From NCBI GenBank assembly GCA_937863685.1, contig CALMGM010000005.1, positions 124,001 to 188,000 on the forward strand: a DNA stretch of 64,000 nucleotides. Direction: 5' to 3'. The position numbers and the translations under genes are program-made. The notes beneath the pieces are model-generated. The model ran no database searches, was not told the DNA's origin, and saw only the letters and a program-made list of their open reading frames with translations. Shown in pieces: positions 17,654 to 27,400 of this stretch. Source of the stretch: an uncultured bacterium (GTDB lineage: Bacteria; Edwardsbacteria; AC1; EtOH8). Positions within the stretch are counted from its first letter, which is position 1; each line of letters opens with the position of its first letter.

Positions 17654-18973
17654 CTATTTCCCCGCTATATTCACATCCTTGAACATCACCGCCGGGGTGA
17701 CAAAACTCCCCCGCGACACCACCAGCTCCTGGTCGTCGGACAGCTCCACCATCTGGTCCCTTAGCATGTCATAGACATTGCCCGAGATCATCACATCCTT
17801 CACCCGTCCGGCGATCTTCCCGTTCTCTATCTTGTAGCCCAAAGCGATATTGGCCGAAAAATCCCCGGCCAACAGGTTGCTCTGCCCGGCCCCCAGAAAA
17901 TCGTAGACGATGATGCCGGATTTGATGTCCTTTATCATCCCGGCCAGTTTGGCTGTTCCCGGCTTGATCACCAAATTGCTGGCCCCCGGCGACGGCAGGC
18001 TGCTGAAATCGCGGCTGCCGTGCCCGGTGCTTTTTTCACCCATCATTCCGGCGGTCTGCAGGTCATAGACGAAATTCTTCAGCACTCCTTTATCGAACAG
18101 CTTCAACTTGGCGGTGCACACCCCCTCGTCGTCGTAGGGCGAGGAGCCCACGGCATATTCGTAGCCCGGGTCGTCGGTGATGGTGATCTTTTTGTTAAGG
18201 ATTTGCTGGCCGATCTTGCCGGTCAATGGCGAGGCCTTCTTCTGTACCTGTTTGCCGTTGACCCCCATCCCGATGGCCATCCACAGCAGATAGGCGGCGT
18301 CGGTGGAGAAGATCACCGGCATCTTTCCGGTGGCGACCGTAGCCGGCTTCTGGGCGTCCCGATAGAGTTTGGCTATCTTGCCGGTTATTTTGGCGCCTTC
18401 CCGGGTCAATTGACAGCCGCTTCTTCCGTCGCCCACGTACAGCAGACCGTTGGGGGTGACCGCCATCCCGGAGATGCTGTGGGAGAAGCCGCTCTTTTGA
18501 TAGGCGACATCCAGCCCCTTGCTGTTGGCGATGTAGACCTCTGTCAGGCCCTTGCGCAGGGTGACATCCAGTTTGAGCTTGGGGGCCTTTTGTTTGAGCG
18601 TTCCGATGTTCTTCTTCCCCTCGGCGATGGCCTGATCGGAAGTATATTTTTCCAGCTTGGGATCATAAACTTTGGCCCGGCGGACGGCGCACTTGCCCGG
18701 AAATTCAAAGAAGGCCTTCTGGCCGAACCCGGCGCTGGCCACGGCATTGTCCACCAGCTGATCTAATTTCGACAGATCGGTGGTCGATGAGAATCCTATC
18801 CGTCCCTCTTTTATGACCCGCAGACCCAGCCCGGTGCTCTCTTTGTGTTCAACGGAATGCAGTTTGCCGGTCCTGAACTCCACCGGCATCGACTGCCCGT
18901 GAAAGGCTATCACCTCGGCCGACTGGACCCTGCCCCGGCACTTGGACAGTACTGTATCTATAAAATTCTTCAT
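17654..18973 (-). CDS. pmbA: TldE/PmbA-type metalloprotease partner subunit
   Basis: 439 residues, TldD/PmbA fold. TldE lacks the HExxxH zinc site and forms a heterodimer with TldD; the pair degrades unfolded peptides and in some bacteria cleaves leader peptides of modified microcins. Typical stretches: FRTGKLHSVEHKESTGLGLRV near the N-terminus, GGYAVGSSPYDDEGV-like 'YAVGSSPYDDEGVCT' and a glycine-rich C-terminal half. No HExxxH is found. The ATG at 18973 has GGAGG upstream and follows the tldD stop with no gap, so the two are cotranscribed. Assignment as TldE rests on the missing metal site and the neighbouring TldD. Confidence 0.92.
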   Translation of the reverse strand: MKNFIDTVLSKCRGRVQSAEVIAFHGQSMPVEFRTGKLHSVEHKESTGLGLRVIKEGRIGFSSTTDLSKLDQLVDNAVASAGFGQKAFFEFPGKCAVRRAKVYDPKLEKYTSDQAIAEGKKNIGTLKQKAPKLKLDVTLRKGLTEVYIANSKGLDVAYQKSGFSHSISGMAVTPNGLLYVGDGRSGCQLTREGAKITGKIAKLYRDAQKPATVATGKMPVIFSTDAAYLLWMAIGMGVNGKQVQKKASPLTGKIGQQILNKKITITDDPGYEYAVGSSPYDDEGVCTAKLKLFDKGVLKNFVYDLQTAGMMGEKSTGHGSRDFSSLPSPGASNLVIKPGTAKLAGMIKDIKSGIIVYDFLGAGQSNLLAGDFSANIALGYKIENGKIAGRVKDVMISGNVYDMLRDQMVELSDDQELVVSRGSFVTPAVMFKDVNIAGK

Positions 18974-20335
18974 CTATTTGCCTCCGATCACAACGTCTTT
19001 TATTCTGATATGCGGCCCGCCGTCCGACACCGGCAGGGGCATCTGGCCGCCCTTGCCGCAGCCCCCCAGGCCTCCGTGCAGCTGCAGGTCGTTGCCGATG
19101 GCGTCGATGTTCTTGAGGGTGACAAAGACGTTACCTGTCAGGATGACGTCCCGCACCATGGGCCCTATCTTGCCCTTCTGTATCTTATAGGCCTTCATGG
19201 CCGAGAAGGTGAACATCTCGGTCTCGGTCATTCCCCCCAGGGCCGACACCACGTACAGCCCGTCCTCTATCTCGCCGATCATCCGCTCGAAGTCATATCC
19301 CCGGGGCTCGATGTAGGTGCAGCCCATCCGGATGATGGGCTTGAACTGGTAGCTGATGGCCCGGGAGCTTCCGGTGGGCTTCTCGCCCATGATCCCGGCG
19401 GTCTCCCGGGAGTGCAGCCGCCCCACCAAAAGCCCGTCCCTCACCAGGTAGTTCTTCCCCGAGGGCACGCCTTCCTCGTCGTAGGCGTAAAACCCTCTCT
19501 GGCCGACAATGGTGGCGTCGTCCAAAATGGTCAGGTCGTTGTTGCCGAAGCGGGTGCCCAACTTCATCAGCTTCTGCAGTTCCTTGTTCTGGTAGATCTC
19601 GTCGGCCTCCGACAGGTGCCCGAAGGCCTCGTGAGCAAACACCCCGCACATGATGGGATCTATCACCACGGTATATTTGCCGGAGGAGACCTTTTCCGCC
19701 TGGACCAGTCCCAGGGCGTCCCGCACCGCCTGCTCGGCCTTGTGCTCCTGGCCCAGGGCCGTATTATATCCCCGGGTGTCGCCCACCGAGGCATGGGCCC
19801 GCTGGACATTGGCCCCCTCCTTGGCCACCGCGGCAAAGGCCGCCCCGCAGTAGATCCGCTCCTGGGTGATCAGGCTGCCCTCGCTGTTGGCGTAGGTCTG
19901 CTTCTTGAAGACATCCTCGTACCGGGTGTTGGAGCTGATGATGCCCGGCGAGTCCATGATCAGGCCGTTGTAGCGCTCGGTCAGTTCCTTTTTCTGGGCC
20001 AGCGATATTTTGCGGGGATCGTCCGGCAGGCTGACCCGGACATGGTCTTGCACCGGCTTGACCTTGGCCAGCTGGGACCGGCCCTTGCCCACCTGCCTGG
20101 CAGCCTTACAGGCCTGGGCCACCTTTTGGTCCAGCTGTTCCAGGGAATTGAACGAGGAGAATCCCCAGCCGCCCTTGTGCAGGGCCCGGACGTTCCCGCC
20201 GAAGGAGTTGTTGACCCCGATATTCTCCAGCTCCCGCCCCACGTAGTTGACCGAGGTGACGGCCTTCTCCTCCAGCCGTATCTCCAGGTAGTCCACCGTC
20301 CCCAACCCCAGGGCCTTTTTGATCACATTTTCCAT
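18974..20335 (-). CDS. tldD: TldD zinc metalloprotease subunit
   Basis: 453 residues. The catalytic HEAFGH (HExxxH, His235, Glu236, His240) lies in GVFAHEAFGHLSEAD. The glycine-rich C-terminal GGCGKGGQMPLPVSDGGPHIRI holds the Cys that serves as third zinc ligand. With the adjacent TldE it forms the active heterodimer. TldD/E can mature some ribosomally made peptides, which is worth noting because this window also encodes a leader-peptide-like small protein at 53592, though 33 kb away. ATG at 20335 with AAGGAG 5-6 bases upstream. Confidence 0.95.
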   Translation of the reverse strand: MENVIKKALGLGTVDYLEIRLEEKAVTSVNYVGRELENIGVNNSFGGNVRALHKGGWGFSSFNSLEQLDQKVAQACKAARQVGKGRSQLAKVKPVQDHVRVSLPDDPRKISLAQKKELTERYNGLIMDSPGIISSNTRYEDVFKKQTYANSEGSLITQERIYCGAAFAAVAKEGANVQRAHASVGDTRGYNTALGQEHKAEQAVRDALGLVQAEKVSSGKYTVVIDPIMCGVFAHEAFGHLSEADEIYQNKELQKLMKLGTRFGNNDLTILDDATIVGQRGFYAYDEEGVPSGKNYLVRDGLLVGRLHSRETAGIMGEKPTGSSRAISYQFKPIIRMGCTYIEPRGYDFERMIGEIEDGLYVVSALGGMTETEMFTFSAMKAYKIQKGKIGPMVRDVILTGNVFVTLKNIDAIGNDLQLHGGLGGCGKGGQMPLPVSDGGPHIRIKDVVIGGK

Positions 20336-20390
20336 GAAGCTCCTTTTTCAGACACTTATATTTAAATTTGCATTTTGCATTTTGAGTTAA

Positions 20391-20909
20391 TTAAAATTCT
20401 ATCCCCTTCCTGGCCAGCACCCCCTGCTGGTAATAGTGCTTGACCTCCTTGACCTCCGAGACCAGGTCGGCCAGCTTGATGACCTTGGGATTGGCATAGC
20501 GCCCGGTGATCACCAGCTCCATCTTCTCTGGCTTTGTGGCTATCAGGTTCAGCACATCTTTGAGGGGAACCAGATGGAAATCCAGGGCTACGTTCAGTTC
20601 GTCCAGGATGATCATGTCATATTTACCGGAACCGATGGCCTTGGCCGCAAAGGCCAGTCCCTCCCGGGCGCCCTTGATGTCGGCCGGGGCCGGGTTCTTC
20701 TTGTCCACAAAGCTGGGCCGGCCGAACTGTTTGATGGTGAAGCCCGGCAGCTTTTTGGCAGAACTAAGCTCCCCGTAGTTGACCTTGCCCTTCATGAACT
20801 GGATCATCAGAACCTTTTTCTTCTGCCCGGAGGCCCGACAGGCCAGCCCCAGGGCCGCGGTGGTCTTGCCCTTTCCGTTGCCGGTGTAAACCTGGATCAT
20901 GCCCTTCAT
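20391..20909 (-). CDS. cobO: Cob(I)alamin / cob(I)yrinic acid a,c-diamide adenosyltransferase (CobA/CobO/BtuR type)
   Basis: 172 residues. Transfers the adenosyl group from ATP to cob(I)alamin or its precursor, giving adenosylcobamide. The P-loop is GNGKGKTT (residues 10-17), followed by QFMKGK near 37-42 and the conserved ILDELN block (about 100-105). Starts are possible at Met1 or Met4; neither has a clear ribosome-binding site. No other corrin gene is in the window, but metH at 61922 needs cobalamin. It lies between tldD and a surface protein gene, all on the minus strand. Confidence 0.94.
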   Translation of the reverse strand: MKGMIQVYTGNGKGKTTAALGLACRASGQKKKVLMIQFMKGKVNYGELSSAKKLPGFTIKQFGRPSFVDKKNPAPADIKGAREGLAFAAKAIGSGKYDMIILDELNVALDFHLVPLKDVLNLIATKPEKMELVITGRYANPKVIKLADLVSEVKEVKHYYQQGVLARKGIEF

Positions 20910-20935
20910 TTGATAATATCCTTATATTAATAATA

Positions 20936-22657
20936 TCATAATTTGCCAGCCAACGCCACCGTGGTTTTTGCCTTGATGGTGCCGCTCCCGGAGTCCTCTT
21001 TGGCCTCCAGCAGGATCACGTAGATCCCCATGGGACATTTCCTTCTGTCCTCATCCCGGCCATCCCAGGCATAACAGCCGTCTTTGGCCGAATGATAATT
21101 ATTCAGCAGGTTTCGCACCCGGCGGCCCAGCCGGTCATAGATCATGATGTTGACCACGGCATCATCCCAGGGCAACCGGTAATTGAGGATGGTGTGGTCT
21201 TCCAGCCCGTCGCCGTCCGGCGAGAAGGGGTTGGGGCCGGCCGAGATCTCGGCATCGCCGGAAACATTTTCCGCATAAATGCTGTTCTCCTTGCCGGGAG
21301 TGGACCCGAAGGGATCCTTTGACAGGCCCCAGCTGGCGGCGGTATTGGATATCAGGAGCGGGTTGATCCTCTCCAGGGTTTTTCCTTGTCCCTTGCCCCA
21401 ATCGGGGAGGTACTGGACCATATCCTCCTGGCATCTCCGCAGATCCCTGAGCCTGATCAGGTCTCCGTAATCGTTAAGCGCAGGCCAGCCGCCGGTTGGG
21501 ACCATCCGGAGACAGCTTGCCAGGGGCTGGTTGTCGATGGAGGTCAGTATCAGGTAGCTCCCGGGCGTCATCATCTGGCTGGATGATGTGATCAAATGCG
21601 GGGTGCCCAGCGCATCCTCCACCGTCCAGCCTTTGATGTCCGCCGGCCTGGCTGAGCGGTTGTAAAGCTCCATCCACTCGGCGGTGCCGCTGTTGGGATA
21701 ATACATGATCTCGTTGACCACCACCGGGCTGCCAACGGTCAAAACGATGCTGGCGGAATTATTGGCCGTATAATTCTCGCTGCTGCAGCCGGCCGAGACC
21801 GCCAGGTTATATTGTCCCTCTTCCAAGCCGTATATCCGGGCCAGGGCGGTCCTTTGGTCGTTTAAATAATCCCATGCTATCACGGCATGTCTCTTTTCCC
21901 CGGCATCCCAGACGGAATCACGATCGGAATCTTCGAACACGTTGATGACCGGCAGAAAGGCCGTATCCAGCCCCATGTTGGTTATCACCGCATTCAGGGT
22001 GATGGTCCGGCCCGGCGGCAGGCTGTCGGGTGAGATGCTGATGCCGGTGACCGCAATATCGACCGGGTAGGGCTGGTTGGTGTAGCCCGGGGTGGGCCGC
22101 ACCAGTTCCTTCCAGTCTCCGGGGCGGTTGGAATCCAGGCCGTCGCATGTCAGTCCCAGGGAGTGGCCGCACAAGGCGGTATCCAGGAAAACCCCCCGGG
22201 TCCAGATGCCGGCAGCGGCGGCGGTTGCCTCGTAGGTCATGCTGTCGTCGCCGTACTCGACGAAATCAATGATGCTGTCCTTGTTGCTGTTGGTAAAAAG
22301 GGCTATGGAGCCCTTGGTGTTGGTCATATTGCTGGATACGCCGGCGGTCCCCTCGTAGATCTCGGCGGCCGTATTGATGCCATCCTTGCGCAGGTATATC
22401 AGCACAAAAGATTGTGGACCGATTTTGGTCCCGGTTGGAAGTATAAAATGCGGGCTGCGCGAAGGGTAAAGGTCCCAGCCGGAAATGTCGCGGGCGGTGG
22501 AATCGGGATTGTACAGCTCTATCCATTCCTTCCCGGTGTCCCCGCTGGGATCGGCATGATAGCAGAATTCGTTGACCGTCACTCCGGCCAGGGCCTGGGA
22601 GACAAATAAGATTGACAACCACAGGCCCGGTGCCGCAGTCATTGTTTTTCTATACAT
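20936..22657 (-). CDS. Secreted surface protein with two lamin-tail domains and a CHU/FlgD-type C-terminus
   Basis: 573 residues from the ATG at 22657, which has AGGGTGG upstream. A TTG further out (22699) would start inside the preceding terminator and is rejected. After the signal peptide (ending ...SQALAG) is a lamin-tail domain (VTVNEFCYHADPSGDTGKEWIELYNPD, residues about 25-165), then a CARDB-like stretch (about 185-300), a second lamin-tail domain (VVNEIMYYPNSGTAEWMELYNRSA, about 305-420) and a C-terminal FlgD/CHU-like module (FSPDGDGLEDHTILNYRLP...WDGRDEDRRKCPMGIYVILLEA). Such C-termini mark proteins secreted to the surface in FCB-related bacteria. Lamin-tail domains in bacteria often sit beside nucleases or bind surfaces; no enzyme is fused here. 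Role unknown. Confidence 0.82.
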   Translation of the reverse strand: MYRKTMTAAPGLWLSILFVSQALAGVTVNEFCYHADPSGDTGKEWIELYNPDSTARDISGWDLYPSRSPHFILPTGTKIGPQSFVLIYLRKDGINTAAEIYEGTAGVSSNMTNTKGSIALFTNSNKDSIIDFVEYGDDSMTYEATAAAAGIWTRGVFLDTALCGHSLGLTCDGLDSNRPGDWKELVRPTPGYTNQPYPVDIAVTGISISPDSLPPGRTITLNAVITNMGLDTAFLPVINVFEDSDRDSVWDAGEKRHAVIAWDYLNDQRTALARIYGLEEGQYNLAVSAGCSSENYTANNSASIVLTVGSPVVVNEIMYYPNSGTAEWMELYNRSARPADIKGWTVEDALGTPHLITSSSQMMTPGSYLILTSIDNQPLASCLRMVPTGGWPALNDYGDLIRLRDLRRCQEDMVQYLPDWGKGQGKTLERINPLLISNTAASWGLSKDPFGSTPGKENSIYAENVSGDAEISAGPNPFSPDGDGLEDHTILNYRLPWDDAVVNIMIYDRLGRRVRNLLNNYHSAKDGCYAWDGRDEDRRKCPMGIYVILLEAKEDSGSGTIKAKTTVALAGKL

Positions 22658-22673
22658 AACCACCCTGATATGC

Positions 22674-22700
22674 AAAAACTTGTGGCCTGACAGCCACAAG
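22674..22700 (-). terminator. Rho-independent terminator of the signalling operon
   Basis: Arms CTTGTGGC / GCCACAAG (22679-22686 and 22693-22700) with a 6-nt loop, followed on the minus strand by five T (22678-22674). It lies 30 bases after the stop of the PAS kinase gene. Confidence 0.85.
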
Positions 22701-22730
22701 CAGTATTGTGAATACCTGTTGAAAAAACTC

Positions 22731-24059
22731 CTAATCCGACATTGGCAGGCTCACCGAGAAATGGCTGCCCTTGCCCACGATACTCTCCACCGCCACCCTG
22801 CCTCCGTTGGTCTCGATGATCTCCTTGCACAGGGAGAGGCCTATTCCGGTCCCCTGCAGAGTGTGCACCTTCTGGTCGGTGCGGTAGAATTTTTCAAAGA
22901 TATGCGGCAGGTCCTGGGCGGAGATGCCCACTCCGGTGTCGATGAAGTTTATCTCCATTTTCCACAGCCCCTCCTCCAGCCGCCAACCGCCGGTCTCGAT
23001 GGTTATCGACCCGCCCTCGTTGGTGAATTTCACCGCGTTGTCCAGGATCTGGCTGAAAGCGAACCGTAGGGCGTTGAAATCCCCCTTGGCCGGAGAGACG
23101 CTCTCCGGGAACTTTTTGACTATGTTGACCCCCTTTTTGCTGGCTTTATGGCTCAGGTCGTTGACCACCGCATTCAGCAACTGCAGAATATCCACCTTTT
23201 CTTTCTTGAGGCCTATCTGTCCGGAACTGGCATAGCGGAAGTTCAGGATGGAGTCCAGGATGTTCGCCAGCCGTTCGCTTTCGTCCAGCACCACCTTCAC
23301 CAGCTCGGCATTCTGCTGGTCAACCTTCCGGGCCTCGTCATACAGGATCTCGGCGTAGCCCTTTATCACCGTCAGCGGAGTCCTCAGTTCGTGGGAGATA
23401 TTGGTGACAAATTCGTCCCTCAGCTTGTTATAATCGACCGCCGGGCTGGCCGGCATGAAGACCCAACCCAGCTTTTTTCCCGAATCGTATTTCCATAACC
23501 GGGAATTGACGGTGACGCTCCGCCCGTCCTTGGCAATGATGGTCTCCTGCTCCTTTTCGGCCCGATCCTGCCCGGCCAGGCATCCTTCTATCCTGGCGCT
23601 GTTATCGTTGCCGGAGTTCTTGAAGACCTGGTTCCAATCCTTTCCGGAGATATCCTTGAAGGCCCAGCCGGTTATGTTCTCGGTGCCGGGATTGGCGTAG
23701 AACACCTTCCCCTGATAATCCGACAGCACCAGGCCCACCGGCTGATCGTTCACTATCGTCTGGAATTTTCCGGCTTCATCCAGCTGTTTTCTGGAGGCTT
23801 CGATCAGTTCTTTAAGCCGGCTATTCTCCTGGCTGTTTATCCGCAGCTGATTCTGGCCGCCCTCCTTGAGGGTTGAATTGTCCCGTTGCATCCGCTGGAT
23901 GTCATCCAGCAGTTTTTTCTGGCGGCTGGCAAGAGCGCCTCCCCAGACGGACAGCAGCAATGTCGAGAGGAGACCGGCCAGCTTGATGAACAGGCTTCCC
24001 GGCAGGAACAGCATCACCGCCAAAAACGGCAGGGCCAACAGCCAAAGCAGGTGCAACAT
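22731..24059 (-). CDS. Membrane sensor histidine kinase with PAS domain
   Basis: 442 residues. Two N-terminal hydrophobic helices (about 3-20 and 23-42) are separated by almost no loop, so sensing is probably inside the cell or membrane. A coiled coil follows (46-98), then PAS (about 98-200), HisKA with phospho-accepting His223 in NISHELRTPL, and HATPase_c with N-box Asn341 (ILDNAVKF), DTGVGIS (374-380) and GTGIGLSL (403-410). The gene is separated by 2 bases from the single-domain response regulator upstream, so that receiver is its likely partner. Last gene of a four-gene signalling operon. Confidence 0.93.
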   Translation of the reverse strand: MLHLLWLLALPFLAVMLFLPGSLFIKLAGLLSTLLLSVWGGALASRQKKLLDDIQRMQRDNSTLKEGGQNQLRINSQENSRLKELIEASRKQLDEAGKFQTIVNDQPVGLVLSDYQGKVFYANPGTENITGWAFKDISGKDWNQVFKNSGNDNSARIEGCLAGQDRAEKEQETIIAKDGRSVTVNSRLWKYDSGKKLGWVFMPASPAVDYNKLRDEFVTNISHELRTPLTVIKGYAEILYDEARKVDQQNAELVKVVLDESERLANILDSILNFRYASSGQIGLKKEKVDILQLLNAVVNDLSHKASKKGVNIVKKFPESVSPAKGDFNALRFAFSQILDNAVKFTNEGGSITIETGGWRLEEGLWKMEINFIDTGVGISAQDLPHIFEKFYRTDQKVHTLQGTGIGLSLCKEIIETNGGRVAVESIVGKGSHFSVSLPMSD

Positions 24060-24061
24060 CG

Positions 24062-24436
24062 TTATTTTGCTTCCCCTATCATGCTTTTCACCAGTTCCAA
24101 AAGGCGGTTGGGGCTGAATGGTTTGGTGATATAATCGCTGGCCCCCATGGTCAACCCCTGCTCCCGGTCGCGCTCCTGGCCCTTGGCGGTCAGTATCACC
24201 ACCGGGATGCCAGCCAATTCGGCATCCTCCTTGATCTTCTGGCAGACCTCATATCCGGACAGTCCCGGCATCATCACATCCAGCAGCACCATGTCCGGCT
24301 TCTCCTCCTTGATCTTCTGCAGCCCGCTCTGGCCGTCATTGGCCGCGATGACGGTATATCCCTCCTGTTCCAGTTTGAATTTGATCACCCTGGCAATGTA
24401 GGGCTCATCATCAACCACCATGATTTTTTTGGCCAT
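24062..24436 (-). CDS. Single-domain response regulator (CheY-like receiver)
   Basis: 124 residues, receiver domain only. Phosphorylation site Asp53, acidic pair Asp9/Asp10, Thr83 and Lys105 are all present, so it should be phosphorylatable. There is no output domain, and the effect must come from protein contacts or phosphorelay. It lies between two kinase genes. ATG at 24436 has GAGGTGAGG just upstream. Confidence 0.95.
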   Translation of the reverse strand: MAKKIMVVDDEPYIARVIKFKLEQEGYTVIAANDGQSGLQKIKEEKPDMVLLDVMMPGLSGYEVCQKIKEDAELAGIPVVILTAKGQERDREQGLTMGASDYITKPFSPNRLLELVKSMIGEAK

Positions 24437-24479
24437 AACCTCACCTCTATGCTTATATTTCGGAGTTTCTTTTTGTCAT

Positions 24480-27400
24480 TCATTTGGGCAGGTTGAATAT
24501 GAAAGTGCTGCCATTGCCGCCCCGGCTTTTCACCCATATCCTGCCGCCATGGGCCTCTACCAGCTTTTTGCACAGCGGCAGGCCCAGACCGGTGCCGGTC
24601 TTGCGCCCGTGACGGCGCTTCTCCACCTGGTAGAATTTTTCGAAGACCTTCTCCTGATCCTCGGTTGCAATGCCTTCGCCGGTATCGCTCACAGCTATCT
24701 CAATGTCGCCCGTCCGGTCCAGGCCCTTTACGATCACGGTCCCGCCCTTGGGGGTGAATTTCAGGGCATTGGAAAGCAGGTTGGATATCACCCTGGCCAG
24801 TTTGCCTTCGTCGGCAGCAATGAAGATGTTCGGGGGGGTCTCCTGCAACAGCTCGATCTTGCGTTCTCTGGCCAGAGGAGAGAAATCGGCCACAAGCTTG
24901 GCCACCAGCTGGGCAATATCGAAATTGGTTTTTTCCAGCTTGATCTCAACAGCGTCGTATTTATAGCCGTCCAGAAAATCATTGAGCATCTCCAGCATCC
25001 TGCGGCTGTCATTCATGGCGTTGCCCAAGAACTGATGCTGATTTTCGTTCAATTCCCCAAGGCTTCCGTCCAGGGCCAGCTCCAGGGTGGCAATTATGGC
25101 GGCCAGGGGGTTCCGCAGGTCATGGGACAGCATTCCTACGAATTCCTGCCTCAACTCGGCGATCTGGTGTTCGGTGGTTATATCCTGGCTCAGAATGACC
25201 AGGCCGGTCCGGGGACGGTCCGTTTCTTCGACCGGAAAAGAACTGATCCTGAGGTGCTTGCCGTTCTTCAGTTCCAGCTCCACCGGCACCAACACTCCGG
25301 TGGTGGAAACTGCGCAATTTTGGAAGAAATCGATCAGGGCCCTGGGGTTGACCAGGCTGCCGGTCAACAGAGACAAAATCCCTTCCTGCAGATCTGTCCC
25401 CGGCCTCACCGGCTGTTTCAGCCCCCACAGGCGCTCAAAGCCCTCGTTGCTCATAATGATCCTGAAGTGCGAATCCATCATCAGCAGGCCCTCGGGCATG
25501 GAGTTTATTATGGCTCCCACCCGGCTGCCCTCCCGGCGGATCTCTTCGTACAGGATGGCGCTCCGTAGTGCGAAGGTCACCAGGGGAGAAAGTTCCTGGA
25601 GCAACGCCAGGTCATCATGGCCGAAATAGCCTATCTGCTTGGATAGCGCGCTCATGGCCCCGATGGGCTTGTCCTTCAGCTTCAGCGGCAGCCACAACCC
25701 CGACCGCAAATCGCCATACTGGCCGGCAGTTAAAAACCTGGGGTCGGTTTTCATATCGGGCACGATCTCGGGCTCCCCCCGGAAGATTACCGAGGCCGTT
25801 ATTTCCTTGATCTCCGAAAGCCTTTCATAATCCAGCTTGATTCCGGAGGTTTTCATCAGCTCCAGGAACCCTCCGTTCCGTCCTTGGTTTTGTATGGCTT
25901 TGCCGTTCCATTCTCCCAACACCTCATCGTAAAAGTAGATACCCATCTCTTCTATCTTCAGTTCCTTGGCGATGGTCCGGATCATAAGGTTCAGAAGGCT
26001 GCCCACCTGCAGCACCGAGCCGGAGGCAAATCCTATCTCATAAAGCTTGGCTCGCAGGGCATTTTCTTGTTTCAGCTTGCCGGCTACACCGATCTGCCAC
26101 AATATCTTGGCCAGGCCGGTGCTGAGCTCGTCGATCATGGCTACATTGGTCTCGGGATAGGGAGCCCGGTCCTTTTTGGCCAATATCATCAGGCCGGTGT
26201 TCTGTCCTTGAAAGAACAGCGGGGTGACCACCAGGGAACCTGTCCCGGACAAAGGTTTTTCCATGCCGGTGATGCCCAGCCCCTCTGCCAGTGATCCCAC
26301 CTCCCCCGAGATGCTCAGGGTGCGGCCCTCGTTGATGGCAGCCTCGGCCAGACCGGTGACCAGCCGTAAGGCTGTATCGGGAGCATGGTCGATCATAGCT
26401 CCCTGGCTGGCTAAAAACCTGAAGCCGTCTCCCCGGCCACGCAGCAGAATGGAACCGGCGTCGAACTCCACAAAATGTTTGACCGCCTTAAGCATCAATT
26501 GGGGCAGCAGTTCCACATCCTCCAAAGCTGACACTATTCCGGCCAGTTCCTTGAACCGGTCCAGACCCTCCTGCTTCAAGCTGTGGACAATGATGATCGA
26601 TCCGGTGTATTTCTTTTTTTCAAAGAGTCCCCTGATCCTGACCGAACAGTAGCTGTCGTTCAGAACGACCTTTTTGGCGACCTCCTTGGAAGTTCCGTCG
26701 GCGATATCTTCCAGGCTCGAGGTCAGCCATTTTTTATCGTCCTGGATCAGTGACAGGTCCTCGACGTTTTCCGGCTGGGATCCCGCCAGGATTCGGGTGT
26801 GGGGATTGGTGAATATGATCCGGTTGACCGAATCCACTATCATCACCGCATCGTCCAGGTTCTCGAGGTAGGAATCCAGCACCTCCTTGCGCGATGCCCA
26901 ATCGTCGACCGATCGTATTCGATGCAGGGCCAGGGCCAGCTGGGTGGCCAACATTCCCAGGAAATCGGCAGAGGGGCGGTCCATCTCTCCGGAGCCAAGG
27001 CTGGTGACTGTTAAAACACCCAGGATCTTTTTTTCCACCTCCAGGGGCCAGCCCATTTTTATAACGGCCGGTTTATCGGGATGGATGGTGACCAGCTCGG
27101 TCTGGGGCCCCTGTTTGGCCACCCTGTCCAACCATTCATCATCAAACGCCACCAGGCCGTCCAGCTGTTTTCCTTCCTTCAGCACCAGGGGATGGACGAA
27201 ATAGCCCCCCCCCTGGCTGGCTATGGAGACCACCAGTTCGTATTTTTTAAGTGACGATCCAACATTCTCGGCTATGGTCTTCCAGAATTGCCCGGGGTCG
27301 CTGTTCTTCTCAAGTTTTTCTACGGTCCGGATAAGTGTCCGGTTGAAATTGCTGCTCTCCTCCCTCTGCAGGTACAGCAGGCCCCTCTCCATGGCACAAC

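Noticed and set aside
18845-20365. Long open frame (506 codons) on the plus strand
   Set aside because: Opposite tldD and the start of pmbA, both of which have clear family motifs. Translation shows no domain.
20391-22657. Cobalamin riboswitch near cobO
   Set aside because: I looked for the B12-box core (GCCACTG) and found none in the short leader or nearby.
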